Shown here: piece after piece, positions 11,098 through 19,655 of the stretch
Position numbering within the stretch: position 1 is the first letter of the stretch
How the letters are laid out: each line of letters begins with the position of its first letter
DNA from: Helicobacter cinaedi CCUG 18818 = ATCC BAA-847
Lineage (GTDB): Bacteria > Campylobacterota > Campylobacteria > Campylobacterales > Helicobacteraceae
Length of the DNA: 49,930 nucleotides
NCBI RefSeq assembly: GCF_000155475.1
Contig: NZ_DS990391.1
Coordinates: forward strand, 1 to 49,930
Reading direction: 5' to 3'
Notes under the pieces: model-generated
Seen by the model: the letters and a program-made list of their open reading frames with translations, nothing else
Database searches by the model: none
What the model was told of the DNA's origin: nothing
Made by a program: the position numbers and the translations under genes

Positions 11098-11407
11098 GGA
11101 ATGTGTAACCTATGGAATTAAGGAGAGTGAAATGAATCCAAACAATAAAAGAATAAATGGAATAGCAGTCATTCTAAACGCAGAGGATTATTCAATATTA
11201 CAAATAAAAGAAAATCCTAAAATGAAGTTTATAGAGAAATACGATGATGGATTAAGCTATAAGGTTTTGCTATTTGATAGCTATGATGATTTGGGAGAGT
11301 ATTTATTCTTTAGCAACCAATATTCTAAAGCATTTAGTAAAGGAATGGATAACGCAGATAACAAATTATGGATTCTACGCAGAGAAGAAGCAAGACAAAT
11401 AGATTAA
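11090..11407 (+). CDS. Hypothetical protein, 105 residues
   Basis: Not recognised. The start ATG overlaps the end of the DUF5131 gene by 8 bp. The protein is soluble and mixed alpha/beta by eye, with an acidic middle (EKYDDGLSYKVLLFDSYDDLGEY). No motif is visible. Its position suggests coupled translation with DUF5131 before that gene decayed. Confidence 0.5.
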   Translation: MNKECVTYGIKESEMNPNNKRINGIAVILNAEDYSILQIKENPKMKFIEKYDDGLSYKVLLFDSYDDLGEYLFFSNQYSKAFSKGMDNADNKLWILRREEARQID

Positions 11408-11463
11408 AGAATGAGAGAAAGCCAAAAACAACAAGCGGACAACAATGGGAGTAAGGAGTAATA

Positions 11464-11755
11464 ATGGCAGATTTACTGACTGAACAAAAAAATTAACGCA
11501 TTGCTAGGCATAACAGATGATGTGCCTGAATCTGATAATGTGGCTGAACAAATAGCTAAACTAATATGAGAGCGTGATAGGCTTAATAATGATATTGTGG
11601 ATTTGACTTTTAGATTGCAAAAGTTGGGCTATTTATGGACAAGAAGTGAGAGTGAATGCAAGACTATTGATGTTATACAGCCAAGCACACGCTGCATAGT
11701 TATGAGTAAGTGAGGAGATAGTTTTGAATTTATCGGCAATATCCATAGAATCTAG
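11464..11755 (+). pseudogene. Hypothetical small protein, one frameshift and two nonsense codons
   Basis: An AAGGAG site precedes the ATG at 11464. The frame MADLLTEQK breaks in an A7 run and continues as INALLGITDDVPESDNVAEQIAKLI. TGA at 11567-11569 is followed by ERDRLNNDIVDLTFRLQKLGYLW, and TGA at 11711-11713 by GDSFEFIGNIHRI. The heptad-like middle suggests a short coiled coil. The family is unknown. Confidence 0.5.
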
Positions 11756-11773
11756 AATTGTAAAGGTTAGAAA

Positions 11774-12313
11774 ATGAACAATAAAGAGATAAGAAAATGG
11801 TATCCAATATCTAGTGCAAATCTAATTAATGAAGAGGGATTCCCTATATCGTATTATGATTTAACTGAATTTAAAGATGATGATATGATTTATGTGGGTG
11901 ATGATTTATTCGCGTTTAATAAGCCTTTTGATGATTTACGAGAAATTATAACCTCAATGCGTGCAGATTGTTATGAAAGGGAATTTGAAGTTTTGACTCA
12001 TCACCCTAAAAGGCTTATAGAGTTTTTAGAATTTTTAAATACGAACCAATATAAATATTTTAGAAATTTAGCAACGAGACATTCTGTTGGTGTTATAACT
12101 GCAATGGGAGAATTTTTTGATTCATTGGAAAATATCAAGCTCACTATTCATTATAACAACCAAACATATCATATCACTTTAGGAGAGGCTGCGAAAGGCA
12201 TTCATTATGACAAAATAAAAGATGTAGATTCTTTAATGTGCCAAACACAAGAGGCAAACCACAAAGCATCTGAAATCCCAACATCTTTTTTAAAAGTTTA
12301 TAAAAGAAGATGA
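11774..12313 (+). CDS. Hypothetical protein, 179 residues
   Basis: An intact frame starting MNNKEIRKWYPISSANLI, with no family I recognise. The protein is soluble, acidic near the N-terminus (EFKDDDMIYVGDDLF), and ends in a basic tail (KVYKRR). Its TGA stop lies 1 bp before the ATG of the next gene, so the two are probably co-translated. Confidence 0.6.
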   Translation: MNNKEIRKWYPISSANLINEEGFPISYYDLTEFKDDDMIYVGDDLFAFNKPFDDLREIITSMRADCYEREFEVLTHHPKRLIEFLEFLNTNQYKYFRNLATRHSVGVITAMGEFFDSLENIKLTIHYNNQTYHITLGEAAKGIHYDKIKDVDSLMCQTQEANHKASEIPTSFLKVYKRR

Positions 12314-12314
12314 A

Positions 12315-12530
12315 ATGAAATTGTTTATAAAAAATAGCAATAAAGTTTTGCGTTTGCAGCTTGGACTTTTTAATGGAGAGAATGATTTAAATATATTCTT
12401 GAAACATTATGGATTAGCAGAAAATCGTCCATTTTATAGCGAAGATGTTGCACAAGATTATTGCAAGAGAGCTTTAGATTTTGGCTTGATAGCAGAGATT
12501 GAAAAAGACAAAGTAAGGAGTAAGGAATGA
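12315..12530 (+). CDS. Hypothetical small protein, 71 residues
   Basis: Not recognised. The start follows the previous stop by 1 bp, and the TGA stop overlaps the ATG of the Rha gene. The small soluble protein has an N-terminal basic stretch (MKLFIKNSNKVLRLQ). It may be a regulatory partner of Rha by position only. Confidence 0.55.
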   Translation: MKLFIKNSNKVLRLQLGLFNGENDLNIFLKHYGLAENRPFYSEDVAQDYCKRALDFGLIAEIEKDKVRSKE

Positions 12531-13020
12531 GTAAGAATATCTTTAACATCAATATAAATATTGCTGGCAAAGAAGTTTTGTTCCAAACTGCTGACAATCA
12601 AATCTTCTGCACAAGTTTAGATATAGCGAATGTGTTTGAGAAAAATCACAAAGATGTATTGAGAGCTATCAGAAAATATGAGCAGGAATCCTTTAATGAT
12701 TTGGATATGAAAATTTTTCATCAGCGTAATTTTGCGCAGACCTATAAAGAGAACAAATAAGAGGATTTAATAAGGAGGTTGAAGGTAGGGTAAGAAAAGA
12801 CCCTTGTTACAAGCTTACAAGAGATGGTTTTTCATTTTTAGCAATGAGTTTTACATGAGCTAAAGCAAATCGTTGGAAAATAGCTTTTATTAACGCTTTT
12901 AATAAATTAGAAGTTGCCTTACGAGAGCAGCAGCGAAATTATGTCTTAGAGGACACAAAAGAGCTTTTTAATCTTAAGCAAAAAAACACCTTGCAGGAGT
13001 TATATTTTAGAAGAGGTTAA
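12527..13020 (+). pseudogene. Rha-family phage regulatory protein, broken
   Basis: The N-terminal half shows the Rha pattern: FCTSLDIANVFEKNHKDVLRAI, the motif around the recognition helix. After a break near 12755-12785 the frame resumes as CYKLTRDGFSFLAMSFT, a TGA (12856-12858) at a position that is Gly in relatives, then AKANRWKIAFINAFNKLE. Rha proteins are prophage or plasmid transcription regulators. A 44-bp stretch (12599-12642) is identical to one in the second Rha gene at 14404-14447, so the two arose by duplication or recombination. Confidence 0.75.
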
Positions 13021-13024
13021 AACT

Positions 13025-13180
13025 ATGGAGCAAAAAAGAAAATCAAAATGCAATAAAATTGTTGAATACAAAGTTGCAGAAACTTTTTGTAATGGCATTG
13101 TTAAGGTTAATAGTGAGGTTATCGTTGAATTTGATAAGCCCACAAGCCAAATAGAAGCACAAAATTTAGGAAAACGCTGA
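13025..13180 (+). CDS. Hypothetical small protein, 51 residues
   Basis: A short open frame starting MEQKRKSKCNKIVEYKVAE, 8 nt after an AGAGG site. Its TGA overlaps the ATG of the next gene by one base. It is basic at the N-terminus and unrecognised. The tight coupling is the main argument that it is real. Confidence 0.45.
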   Translation: MEQKRKSKCNKIVEYKVAETFCNGIVKVNSEVIVEFDKPTSQIEAQNLGKR

Positions 13181-13709
13181 TGAAGCAAGAAAAACGAGGA
13201 ATTTACAATGTAACCTTTAATGACAAAAAGGCTACGCTCATTCTCAAAGATATTGAAGCTATTGAAGATGCTGTGATTGAATATATTGCGATGTATGTGA
13301 AAGGATTTCATCTTGAAAGAAGAGATAAGGGCAGAGGTGCGGAACATATCAAGTTACATTTGAAAGGGAATAGCAAGGGCGAAATAAAACTACAAGAACT
13401 TTTAGACATAGGACATTCCCTAAGAGAATATTTAAAAAACTTTAGTGAGCCTTTCATTGATGAAAAAGGAAAAGATTTATGAATGGGAGAATAAAGAGGG
13501 TATAAGATTTAGGACTATTGTAGATAGGATAAGATGGGCAGGGGCACACATCTACCACCTTCCACCCATCTGATGAATAAATTATATCTTTTTATTCTGA
13601 TAGAAACTTTAATGAAAGAATGGAATTTAAGAATCCTAAAATCAAAGTTTATTATGAAAATCTGCAATCCCAAGATGCACAGACAAAAGTTTTTAGGAAA
13701 AGGAGATGA
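13180..13709 (+). pseudogene. Possible BECR-fold (Barnase/EndoU/RelE-like) nuclease, broken
   Basis: The first 100 residues (GAEHIKLHL...LQELLDIGHSLREYLK) are followed, after a slip near 13480, by YEWENKEGIRFRTIVDRI and then by IISFYSDRNFNERMEFKNP. The order 'HI.LH ... G.RFR.IVD ... IISFYSDR' matches the phage/ICE BECR-type nuclease domains found in Campylobacterota. TAA at 13578-13580 stands where Lys is usual. If real it would be an RNase-type toxin; the assignment rests on motif similarity by eye. Confidence 0.5.
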
Positions 13710-13712
13710 AAA

Positions 13713-14350
13713 ATGCAGACGATTAAAGAATACTTCACTTTCTACTCAACTATCAAGCCTAAAGGCACTAAATTAAAGAAATTTAGCTTTTTGGACAAGC
13801 AAATTAGTTTGATAAATATTTAAAAAATAATAAAAATGAAATCATAAGAAACATTAATTATGCTTTTGTAGAAAGCCAATAGCCTTATTGGCTTAGTGTA
13901 TTTAGTGAAAGTAATATACATTTTATTCGCATCAACGCTAGAATCTGCAAGGATTATCCAAAAATCTTTGATTCCATTTATGAATATGAAAACTATCTTG
14001 CTATTTATGGGACATTTGCAGTTTTAATTGATATAAATTTTCAGGCTGAAAGCTTGGAAGATAGCCGTATATTTTTTAAAGATTTCCTAGAGGATTTAAC
14101 TTTTAAAATTTATTATGATGAAGCTTTTAGACTGAATTTAGAAAGCTTTGTTGATGAGCAAAACGAAGTTTTAAAATATGTTTATCGCTATGGCTATGAT
14201 TTTTTACTGCAATGCTTCAAGCTTTTTTATAAAGATACATTTGATGCCTTGAACTATTCTCGTATTATGAAATTTTTGCAGATGAGTGATTTAGAATTTA
14301 AAGAGCTTTTCAGGCTATATAAGTCAAAAATTATTTTGGAGAATGAGTAA
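13713..14350 (+). pseudogene. Hypothetical protein, ~210 residues, broken
   Basis: The frame begins MQTIKEYFTFYSTIKPKG and slips in the T/A-rich stretch near 13795-13815. It then continues through EIIRNINYAFVESQ, a TAG at 13880-13882, and PYWLSVFSESNIHFIRINARI to the stop at 14350. It is Phe/Tyr-rich, soluble, and of no family I know. Its last base overlaps the ATG of the second Rha gene. Confidence 0.5.
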
Positions 14351-14812
14351 TGAAAGATATTGTTATCAACAATAAAAGCATTCAATTTGAAAAGCAAGGA
14401 GAGCAAATCTTCTGCACAAGTTTAGATATAGCGAATGTGTTTGAGAAGAGGCACGCTGATGTATTAGAATTAATTTATGAAAAATTAACAAATGAAGAAA
14501 TTAAAGATTTTACTGAGCGGAATTTTCCGCTGAGTGAATATAAAGATAGCACAGGTAGAACTTTGCCTTGTTATAAACTCACTCGTGATGGCTTTTCATT
14601 TATTGCTATTTATGACAAAAAAGACAAAGATGGAAATGTCATTGAAGAGAGAACACAAGAGGACGCAAAAGCATAAAGGCAACATAGATAACCTTATGTC
14701 TAAAGTAGAAAAAGCAAAAGAGCAGCAAAAAGAACAAGAAGCTACTCAAAACTCTACCCAAGGAGACTTTGTGGGTGATAATATCAGCAAGCTAAACCGA
14801 CCAAGAATGTAG
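14350..14812 (+). pseudogene. Second Rha-family protein with a foreign tail
   Basis: The N-terminal ~90 residues are Rha-like (FCTSLDIANVFEKRHADVLELI ... CYKLTRDGFSFIAIYD). They pass into KKDKDGNVIEERTQEDAKA and stop, instead of the normal Rha helical end. The tail GNIDNLMSKVEKAKEQQKEQEATQ lies in the next frame and ends at 14812. So either one base was lost near 14670 or two genes were fused. It shares 44 identical bases with the Rha gene at 12527. Confidence 0.65.
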
Positions 14813-14818
14813 CTTTTT

Positions 14819-14850
14819 GCCTCGCTTTGCGGGGCTATTGTATTTATTTT
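14819..14850 (+). terminator. Possible intrinsic terminator
   Basis: A GC-rich stem GCCTCGC/GCGGGGC (one T-G pair) with a TTT loop lies 6 bp after the Rha-tail stop. It is followed by a T-rich but interrupted tract, so termination strength is uncertain. Confidence 0.45.
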
Positions 14851-14911
14851 CAAAATTATAGTGTTTATAAAATATATTTTTGTAAGTGAATACAACTTTA
14901 AGGAGTAGAGT

Positions 14912-15274
14912 ATGACCATTTGGGAAGCTAAAGAAACATTTGAGGAAAAGGGTATAAAGTATAAATTCTATGATTGCTATGCTGGTAATAATGATAAAGA
15001 GTTTGTCTTGTTCAATACTGCTGTGTTACTTCCTCAAGGATTAAGTATGAGATATGCCATTTATGCGAGTGATAAGAGTAATTGGCATATTTTAAACCTA
15101 GAAAACACAAGAGATGAGTTCTTGGATTTAGTTTTAGAATCTCAACAAGCAAGAGATGAGCATTATGAAAATGAGTGTATTAAATTACATAAAGCTACAA
15201 ATCAAGATGAGCAATGCCTTATTGATAGTATCGATAAGAATTTAGCAGCTTTACTGCTTGAAAAACAACCATAG
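14912..15274 (+). CDS. Hypothetical protein, 120 residues
   Basis: An AAGGAG site lies 8 nt before the ATG. The frame MTIWEAKETFEEKGIKYKFYDCYAG is intact, acidic and soluble, and unrecognised. After its stop the +1 frame reads FGVDLRDYLFEKNKDN to about 15398, so the protein may originally have been longer. Confidence 0.55.
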   Translation: MTIWEAKETFEEKGIKYKFYDCYAGNNDKEFVLFNTAVLLPQGLSMRYAIYASDKSNWHILNLENTRDEFLDLVLESQQARDEHYENECIKLHKATNQDEQCLIDSIDKNLAALLLEKQP

Positions 15275-15409
15275 ATAAAACTACCTTTGGAGTGGATTTG
15301 AGAGACTATCTTTTTGAGAAAAATAAGGATAATACATCACCAAACAAAGAACAAGATTCCAATCAACAATTCCAAACCCATAAAGTAAGGCACAGATAAG
15401 GGAGATAAA

Positions 15410-15936
15410 ATGGAAGTGAGAGATTATATTGATTTTAGGCTTATGGAAAAAAATTTCAAACAAGACTTACAAAAATTAGGAACACAATATCATAATCATT
15501 TTATAGATAGACTAGAAACTCAATTAAAAGAAGCGTTTGAAAAATCCTTTGATACAATTTAAATACAACAGAACAGCAATTTTTAAAAGATATTTATGCC
15601 TATGAAAGCAATATTCTTTATTTGCTCCCCGATTATGTAGAACGATATAAAAATTCTTTTAACAATTATTTTCTTTATTCTTTCTCACATATTCCAAGAG
15701 ATTTTCACTTGGAAGTTGCCCAAAGTAACCCTGCATTTTTTGACAATGTCCCATTCAGTGAAATACTAGAAAAAGTAGAATCTAAATTTATTCATTTAAA
15801 TAAAGAAGTAACGGAATCTTTTGAAGATAGTGCCTATAAAATTTATGATAAATTAGAAAATGAGGCGATTGAAAAGATAGAGGAATTAGAATCTGCACAA
15901 CTTGAGAGAAATGCAATAGTGAGAAAGAAGAGATAA
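15410..15936 (+). pseudogene. Hypothetical helical protein, frameshifted
   Basis: An AGGGAG site precedes the ATG at 15410. The frame MEVRDYIDFRLMEKNFKQDLQ slips at a TTT/AAA run near 15558 and resumes as LNTTEQQFLKDIYAYESN. It ends in a Glu-rich coiled segment. The TAA overlaps the next ATG (TAATG). No family is recognised. Confidence 0.5.
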
Positions 15937-16638
15937 TGAATAAAGAGTAATCTCAAAAATTATTATATGAAATAGAATCTCTTTGGCGTGAAACTTTTGG
16001 ACTTAAAGATTTCAACCAAGATTTTATTCCTCACTTAAAAGACGAAGTAAAAGAATATCTAAAAAGGCAGAATAGATTTTATTGATAAAATTAGACCAAC
16101 ATTAGAATAACCAAATCTTGTATTGGATAATCATCAAGGCATTTTATTCATAAAAGAATTTATAGATGAGGATAAAAATCGTTATTTTATGAGTGTTGCA
16201 AAAAACTATGATGGAGAATGGATTTATGCAAGTCATACAAGGAGAAAATTTAATAACATTAAAAATGAAATACAAAGGTCAAAAGTCATCTATAATCAAG
16301 GATTTCAACGCAGTGAAGTTGCTGGTGCGTCTGATATGTTAGAATCGGGCGGAGAAGTCTCTAAGCCCTCTGACTTGCAGATTAAATACACTGCTAACCA
16401 AGACTTTGGCAAAAATCCTCAAAGCATTATATCACAAAACGAAGCCTCTTTAGAATATTCTAATAAATCTCACTTTCGCAACCTCTCTTTAGAGGAGAAA
16501 CTAGCACATTTAGAAGCCAAACAACAAGAGATTCTAAATCTCCCAAGAGCAAGTGAAATTTCAATCCAAGAGGAAGAAGATACAAAGCATAATAACAAAC
16601 AAGATGAGGCAAGGCACAATAAAAGGATTAAGAAATGA
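15936..16638 (+). pseudogene. BECR-type nuclease-domain protein (PBECR/DUF3519-like), broken
   Basis: The core reads GRIDFIDKIRPTLE-(stop)-PNLVLDNHQGILFIKEF, then RYFMSVAKNYDGEWIYASHTRRKFNNIKNEI. This matches the barnase/EndoU/colicin-like nuclease domains on phage and ICE proteins of Helicobacter, where the conserved text is 'RPTLEKPNLVL... F..V....G..W..'. TAA codons at 15948-15950 and 16108-16110 (the latter at the usual Lys) and a slip near 16075 break it. The C-terminal 90 residues are disordered and acidic. The stop overlaps the next ATG by 4 bp. Confidence 0.6.
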
Positions 16639-18332
16639 ATACTCTTTTCAATTCAAAAAATAATAATTTTGCAGTGTTGTATAAGGATATTGAAAATATT
16701 TTAGAAAAATTTAGAAACTTTTCTAACCAAGAGAGTAAAAACTCTTCTTTGAATTTTTTTAAAAACTTTATTTTTGATACGGCTAGAAAACAAGAATTTT
16801 TTACAGAGTTTGGAGAAAAACCTTACTTTGAGGAAATAATAAAAGAATATAATGTGGAGATTGTTTTTAGTTATTTTGAAGATATTAAAAGAATTTCTTT
16901 TGTAACTTTAGATGAAAATAAACAAATCAAAGAATCTGATGACTTAGAAGATTTTTTAAGGCAAAACAACTTTGAACAGATTTTTAATGCTTTAAAATCG
17001 CAGAATAATACATTAAATTTAGGAGAGAATAATGCAAGAATTGCAGAAATTGATGAAGCAAGAGGAAATACAAGAGAGCCAAATCAACAAATTAAAAGAG
17101 AATCTTCACAGACTTACACAAGAAGTGTTGAAAGCGGAGGGCAAAATGACACAGGAGATTTACGCAATAATGGATTTGCCCAAGAAGATTCTACAAAAGA
17201 GAATATCTTTAAAGACGCTAGAAAGGATTACGAGAAATTTACTCCCAAAGAGAACATTACAAATGAGCAATCTTTTGGAGAAAATGGACGATTTGAGAGT
17301 AGAGATGGGCAAAATGGAGAATATCTTAAGCGAAGCGGAAGTAACGCAAGAGATGATAGGCAAAATAAGCAAGGAGTGGAAAGAAGCGAACGAAAATCTC
17401 AAAACACTCAAAGCAGAACAAATGAACGAACCGATGAAGAAATTAAAGAGTTTAGCAACATTTCATCACGAAATAAACCTGTTATCACAGAATCTCAAAC
17501 TATCACAAGAGCAAGAGAATATCAGCAAAGGGTTAGCACTTTACTGCAATCCCAACTTACAAATGGTATTATTCAAAGAACTTTGGAATCTTTACGCAGT
17601 GCAAAAAGAGAACAAAATCCTAGGGAAAGCACAAATAGACTTGAAAAGAAAGCAACACAAAATTATCACACAAATCCTAGATTTAATGGAGGAGAAGCAA
17701 GAAGTGCTTTTAGAAATGAAGAACAAGGTGGAGAACTTGAATCTACAAGAGGAGAAAGCGGATTATTTCAACAGCTTGATAGGAACAATATACAGCCAAA
17801 TGGAGAACAACGGCAAGGAAAGAGAGAATTTGCTTCAAAGTCAAAAGAGATTTCAACTTCCAAGACCGATAGAGGACCATATAGAAACAATAATGCAGGA
17901 GACAAGCGAGGAGATTATGCGACAACTAGAGATGATGGACAACAATCAAACGAATTTTCAAGTTCTCAAGTTAAGCAAGTAGGCAAACAAAATAGCGAAA
18001 CAAATCCTACAAGTAAAGATGAATTTGCCGATAAGCTTTCAGATTCTAAAGACATTAGCGATTTACCTAGCAATGAAATAATCCAAAAAGAATTTAATCA
18101 AGCAAATATTCCACAGGAACTTAAAAGAACAAATAATGCTATTTTTAATACAAATTCATCAAAATCTCAAAATTCAAATAATAACAATGGAGCAGAACGA
18201 GAAGCTAGAGAGGAAATGGGAAGTGCTGACCAACAAGTCAAGCAAGATTTGGAGTTTAATTTATTTACTGATGATAGAGGGCAAACTTTACACATATTTT
18301 GTTTTTTTTTTTTGGGATGGAGAGGATTTTAA
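16635..18332 (+). CDS. Long protein with a disordered middle, unknown role
   Basis: An open frame of 565 codons. Residues 1-132 look globular (NFAVLYKDIENILEKF ... NFEQIFNALKSQ). Residues ~133-450 are a low-complexity Arg/Asn/Glu/Ser stretch that coincides with the overprinted gene. Residues ~455-550 again look like ordinary coding sequence (DEFADKLSDSKDISDLPSNEI). The last 12 residues run through a T12 tract (18302-18313) into HIFCFFFLGWRGF, which looks out of frame, so the true C-terminus probably lies elsewhere. The organisation recalls mob genes that carry nested genes, but I see no relaxase motif. Confidence 0.6.
   Translation: MNTLFNSKNNNFAVLYKDIENILEKFRNFSNQESKNSSLNFFKNFIFDTARKQEFFTEFGEKPYFEEIIKEYNVEIVFSYFEDIKRISFVTLDENKQIKESDDLEDFLRQNNFEQIFNALKSQNNTLNLGENNARIAEIDEARGNTREPNQQIKRESSQTYTRSVESGGQNDTGDLRNNGFAQEDSTKENIFKDARKDYEKFTPKENITNEQSFGENGRFESRDGQNGEYLKRSGSNARDDRQNKQGVERSERKSQNTQSRTNERTDEEIKEFSNISSRNKPVITESQTITRAREYQQRVSTLLQSQLTNGIIQRTLESLRSAKREQNPRESTNRLEKKATQNYHTNPRFNGGEARSAFRNEEQGGELESTRGESGLFQQLDRNNIQPNGEQRQGKREFASKSKEISTSKTDRGPYRNNNAGDKRGDYATTRDDGQQSNEFSSSQVKQVGKQNSETNPTSKDEFADKLSDSKDISDLPSNEIIQKEFNQANIPQELKRTNNAIFNTNSSKSQNSNNNNGAEREAREEMGSADQQVKQDLEFNLFTDDRGQTLHIFCFFFLGWRGF
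17032..17982 (+). CDS. 316-residue coiled-coil protein overprinted inside the 16635-18332 gene
   Basis: A second long frame on the same strand, wholly inside the 565-codon gene. It has its own AGGAG site 6 nt before the ATG. The product looks like a real coiled-coil protein: MQELQKLMKQEEIQESQINKL, regular Leu/Ile heptads, Glu/Gln/Lys-rich to the end. The host frame over the same bases is the low-complexity one, which suggests that selection acts mainly on this frame. Nested mobB/mobD genes in ColE1-type mob operons are the known precedent; a role in mobilisation is inference. Confidence 0.6.
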   Translation: MQELQKLMKQEEIQESQINKLKENLHRLTQEVLKAEGKMTQEIYAIMDLPKKILQKRISLKTLERITRNLLPKRTLQMSNLLEKMDDLRVEMGKMENILSEAEVTQEMIGKISKEWKEANENLKTLKAEQMNEPMKKLKSLATFHHEINLLSQNLKLSQEQENISKGLALYCNPNLQMVLFKELWNLYAVQKENKILGKAQIDLKRKQHKIITQILDLMEEKQEVLLEMKNKVENLNLQEEKADYFNSLIGTIYSQMENNGKERENLLQSQKRFQLPRPIEDHIETIMQETSEEIMRQLEMMDNNQTNFQVLKLSK

Positions 18333-18640
18333 ACAAAAATTATTTAAAAAAATCTTTAACGCCATTTTTCTCACTTGTAATTTTACCATAAGATTTTTTT
18401 GGCTCATGAATCTGTAATCTCATAAATGACAAAATCAATGCCGTAAAACAATGCAAAAAAATCAAAATGAGTTGGAACAAAAATAAATGGTAACAAATTT
18501 GGAACAAAAAACTTAAAACAAAAAAAGGCATAAAATTTGTTCCAAAATTTATAGTTTAATTTTAATTATTGTTCTTGTTTATATTTGAAGAAAATAAGAA
18601 CAAAAAAAGAAAAACCTCATCCGAGGAAAAATACCAAAAA
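18333..18640. other. Non-coding A+T-rich gap with TTGGAACAAA repeats
   Basis: No supportable gene. TTGGAACAAAAA occurs at 18472-18483 and 18499-18510 (27 bp apart), and an inverted copy TTTGTTCCAAA at 18536-18546. These could be protein-binding sites or iterons. The gap separates the plus-strand A-rich region from the minus-strand hairpin-rich block, so it may mark a module boundary. Confidence 0.5.
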
Positions 18641-18660
18641 TTATTTTTTAGGTATTTTTT
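18615..18660. terminator. Bidirectional terminator-like hairpins
   Basis: AAAAATACC (18627-18635) and GGTATTTTT (18651-18659) form a stem with T-runs on both strands. The stem overlaps the last codons of the minus-strand gene ending at 18641. A small CCTC/GAGG stem follows at 18615-18626. This probably ends transcription of the minus-strand block. Confidence 0.55.
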
Positions 18661-18943
18661 TTGTTTTAGAGACTATTCTTAGTCCCTTTTTCTCCATTCG
18701 CGATTCTGTAATCGCTTCTGGAGAGCTTTCTTTTCTGCTGGGATACGCTGTAATAAATGTAGCGTGCCCAGCAGAATCACGAGAGGCAACAATCGTTGTC
18801 CTTTCATTGCCTCCCTTGATGATCTCTCCGATTTTTGCATTGTTTAGCTTTTTAGCTACATCAACGACAGCGGAGAGATCAATCCCTCTTTGCTCGACAC
18901 GCTCCCAAAAGTGTCTCGAGCATTTCATAAATATAGGCGACAT
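18641..18943 (-). CDS. Small protein, possibly DUF4258-like
   Basis: An AAAGGAG site lies 7 nt before the ATG at 18943. The segment SRHFWERVEQRGIDLSAVVDVAKK resembles the 'H..eR...RgI...eV' core of DUF4258/RelE-like small proteins. It is followed by a possible beta region (GNERTTIVASRDSAGHATFITAYPSR). That would fit a toxin fold, but no antitoxin is next to it. It is the last gene of the minus-strand block. Several perfect stems lie inside it, including a 10-bp stem at 18733-18742/18767-18776. Confidence 0.6.
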   Translation of the reverse strand: MSPIFMKCSRHFWERVEQRGIDLSAVVDVAKKLNNAKIGEIIKGGNERTTIVASRDSAGHATFITAYPSRKESSPEAITESRMEKKGLRIVSKTKKIPKK

Positions 18944-18963
18944 CTTTTACTCCTTTCACCATA

Positions 18964-19359
18964 CTATCTGTCCCTTAGAGTTTCCACAAAGCTTTCAGCT
19001 ACATGCCACGCATAGCCAAGTGCCTTGCTTATTCCTTTTTCACCATAATGAATCTCAAAAGAATAGGATTCTATTCTGAGGCTTTTGCTTGTGTGTATAT
19101 CGCCATATTTGTCAATCCTAGTAAGGATTTGACTAAGGATAAGCTCACAAGCAATTTTATTACTTGGGCGAGTGTAAGTGAAGGTTTCAACCAAAAATGT
19201 ATTATCATTCTTGGTAAAACCTATGCTCTCATCATAGGAAGCGTTCCATATGTAATCTTTGAGCTTGCTCATGTCTTTAATTTCTTGGTTAATTCTATCG
19301 GCAAATCCATCGTTTGCTTCTGCCAAGACTTTGAGTCTTTCGCCTAATTCAACCTTCAT
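18964..19359 (-). CDS. Hypothetical protein, 131 residues
   Basis: Start ATG at 19359 after AAGGAG. Soluble and unrecognised. The N-terminal third is helical (MKVELGERLKVLAEANDGF), and the middle has a Ser/Thr/Tyr-rich strand region (NTFLVETFTYTRPSNK). It lies 20 bp upstream of the 18641-18943 gene on the same transcript. Perfect coding-region stems include GTCAATCCT/AGGATTtGAC near 19112-19135. Confidence 0.6.
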   Translation of the reverse strand: MKVELGERLKVLAEANDGFADRINQEIKDMSKLKDYIWNASYDESIGFTKNDNTFLVETFTYTRPSNKIACELILSQILTRIDKYGDIHTSKSLRIESYSFEIHYGEKGISKALGYAWHVAESFVETLRDR

Positions 19360-19382
19360 TTTGCACTCCTTGTGTTGATATA

Positions 19383-19655
19383 TTAAGATACCTTAGTCCA
19401 TTCAATGCCTTTAGCATCGACAGACACCTTGAAAAATACCTCTACACTTTCGCGCTCGTATTTTCCGCCTACATAGCGGCTGACTTTTTCCCACTTACTA
19501 AAAGTAAGCTCATCTGGGTAAAAATACATACCGCTATGCCCGCAGCCATATACACCATTGCGTTTCCACATATTTTTTGGGTTATACCCATAATATTGCA
19601 GAATCGCCGCAAATATTCTATTATAGAATATCTTGCTTTGCACGGCTTGGCTCAT
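19383..19655 (-). CDS. Hypothetical protein, 90 residues
   Basis: I place the start at the ATG at 19655 (MSQAVQSKIFYNRIF), 7 nt after GGAG and overlapping the stop of the upstream peptide gene. The sequence is aromatic and Gly-rich (GVYGCGHSGMYFYPDE). No family is recognised. A perfect 8-bp stem ATATTCTA/TAGAATAT sits in its first codons and could affect initiation. Confidence 0.6.
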   Translation of the reverse strand: MSQAVQSKIFYNRIFAAILQYYGYNPKNMWKRNGVYGCGHSGMYFYPDELTFSKWEKVSRYVGGKYERESVEVFFKVSVDAKGIEWTKVS

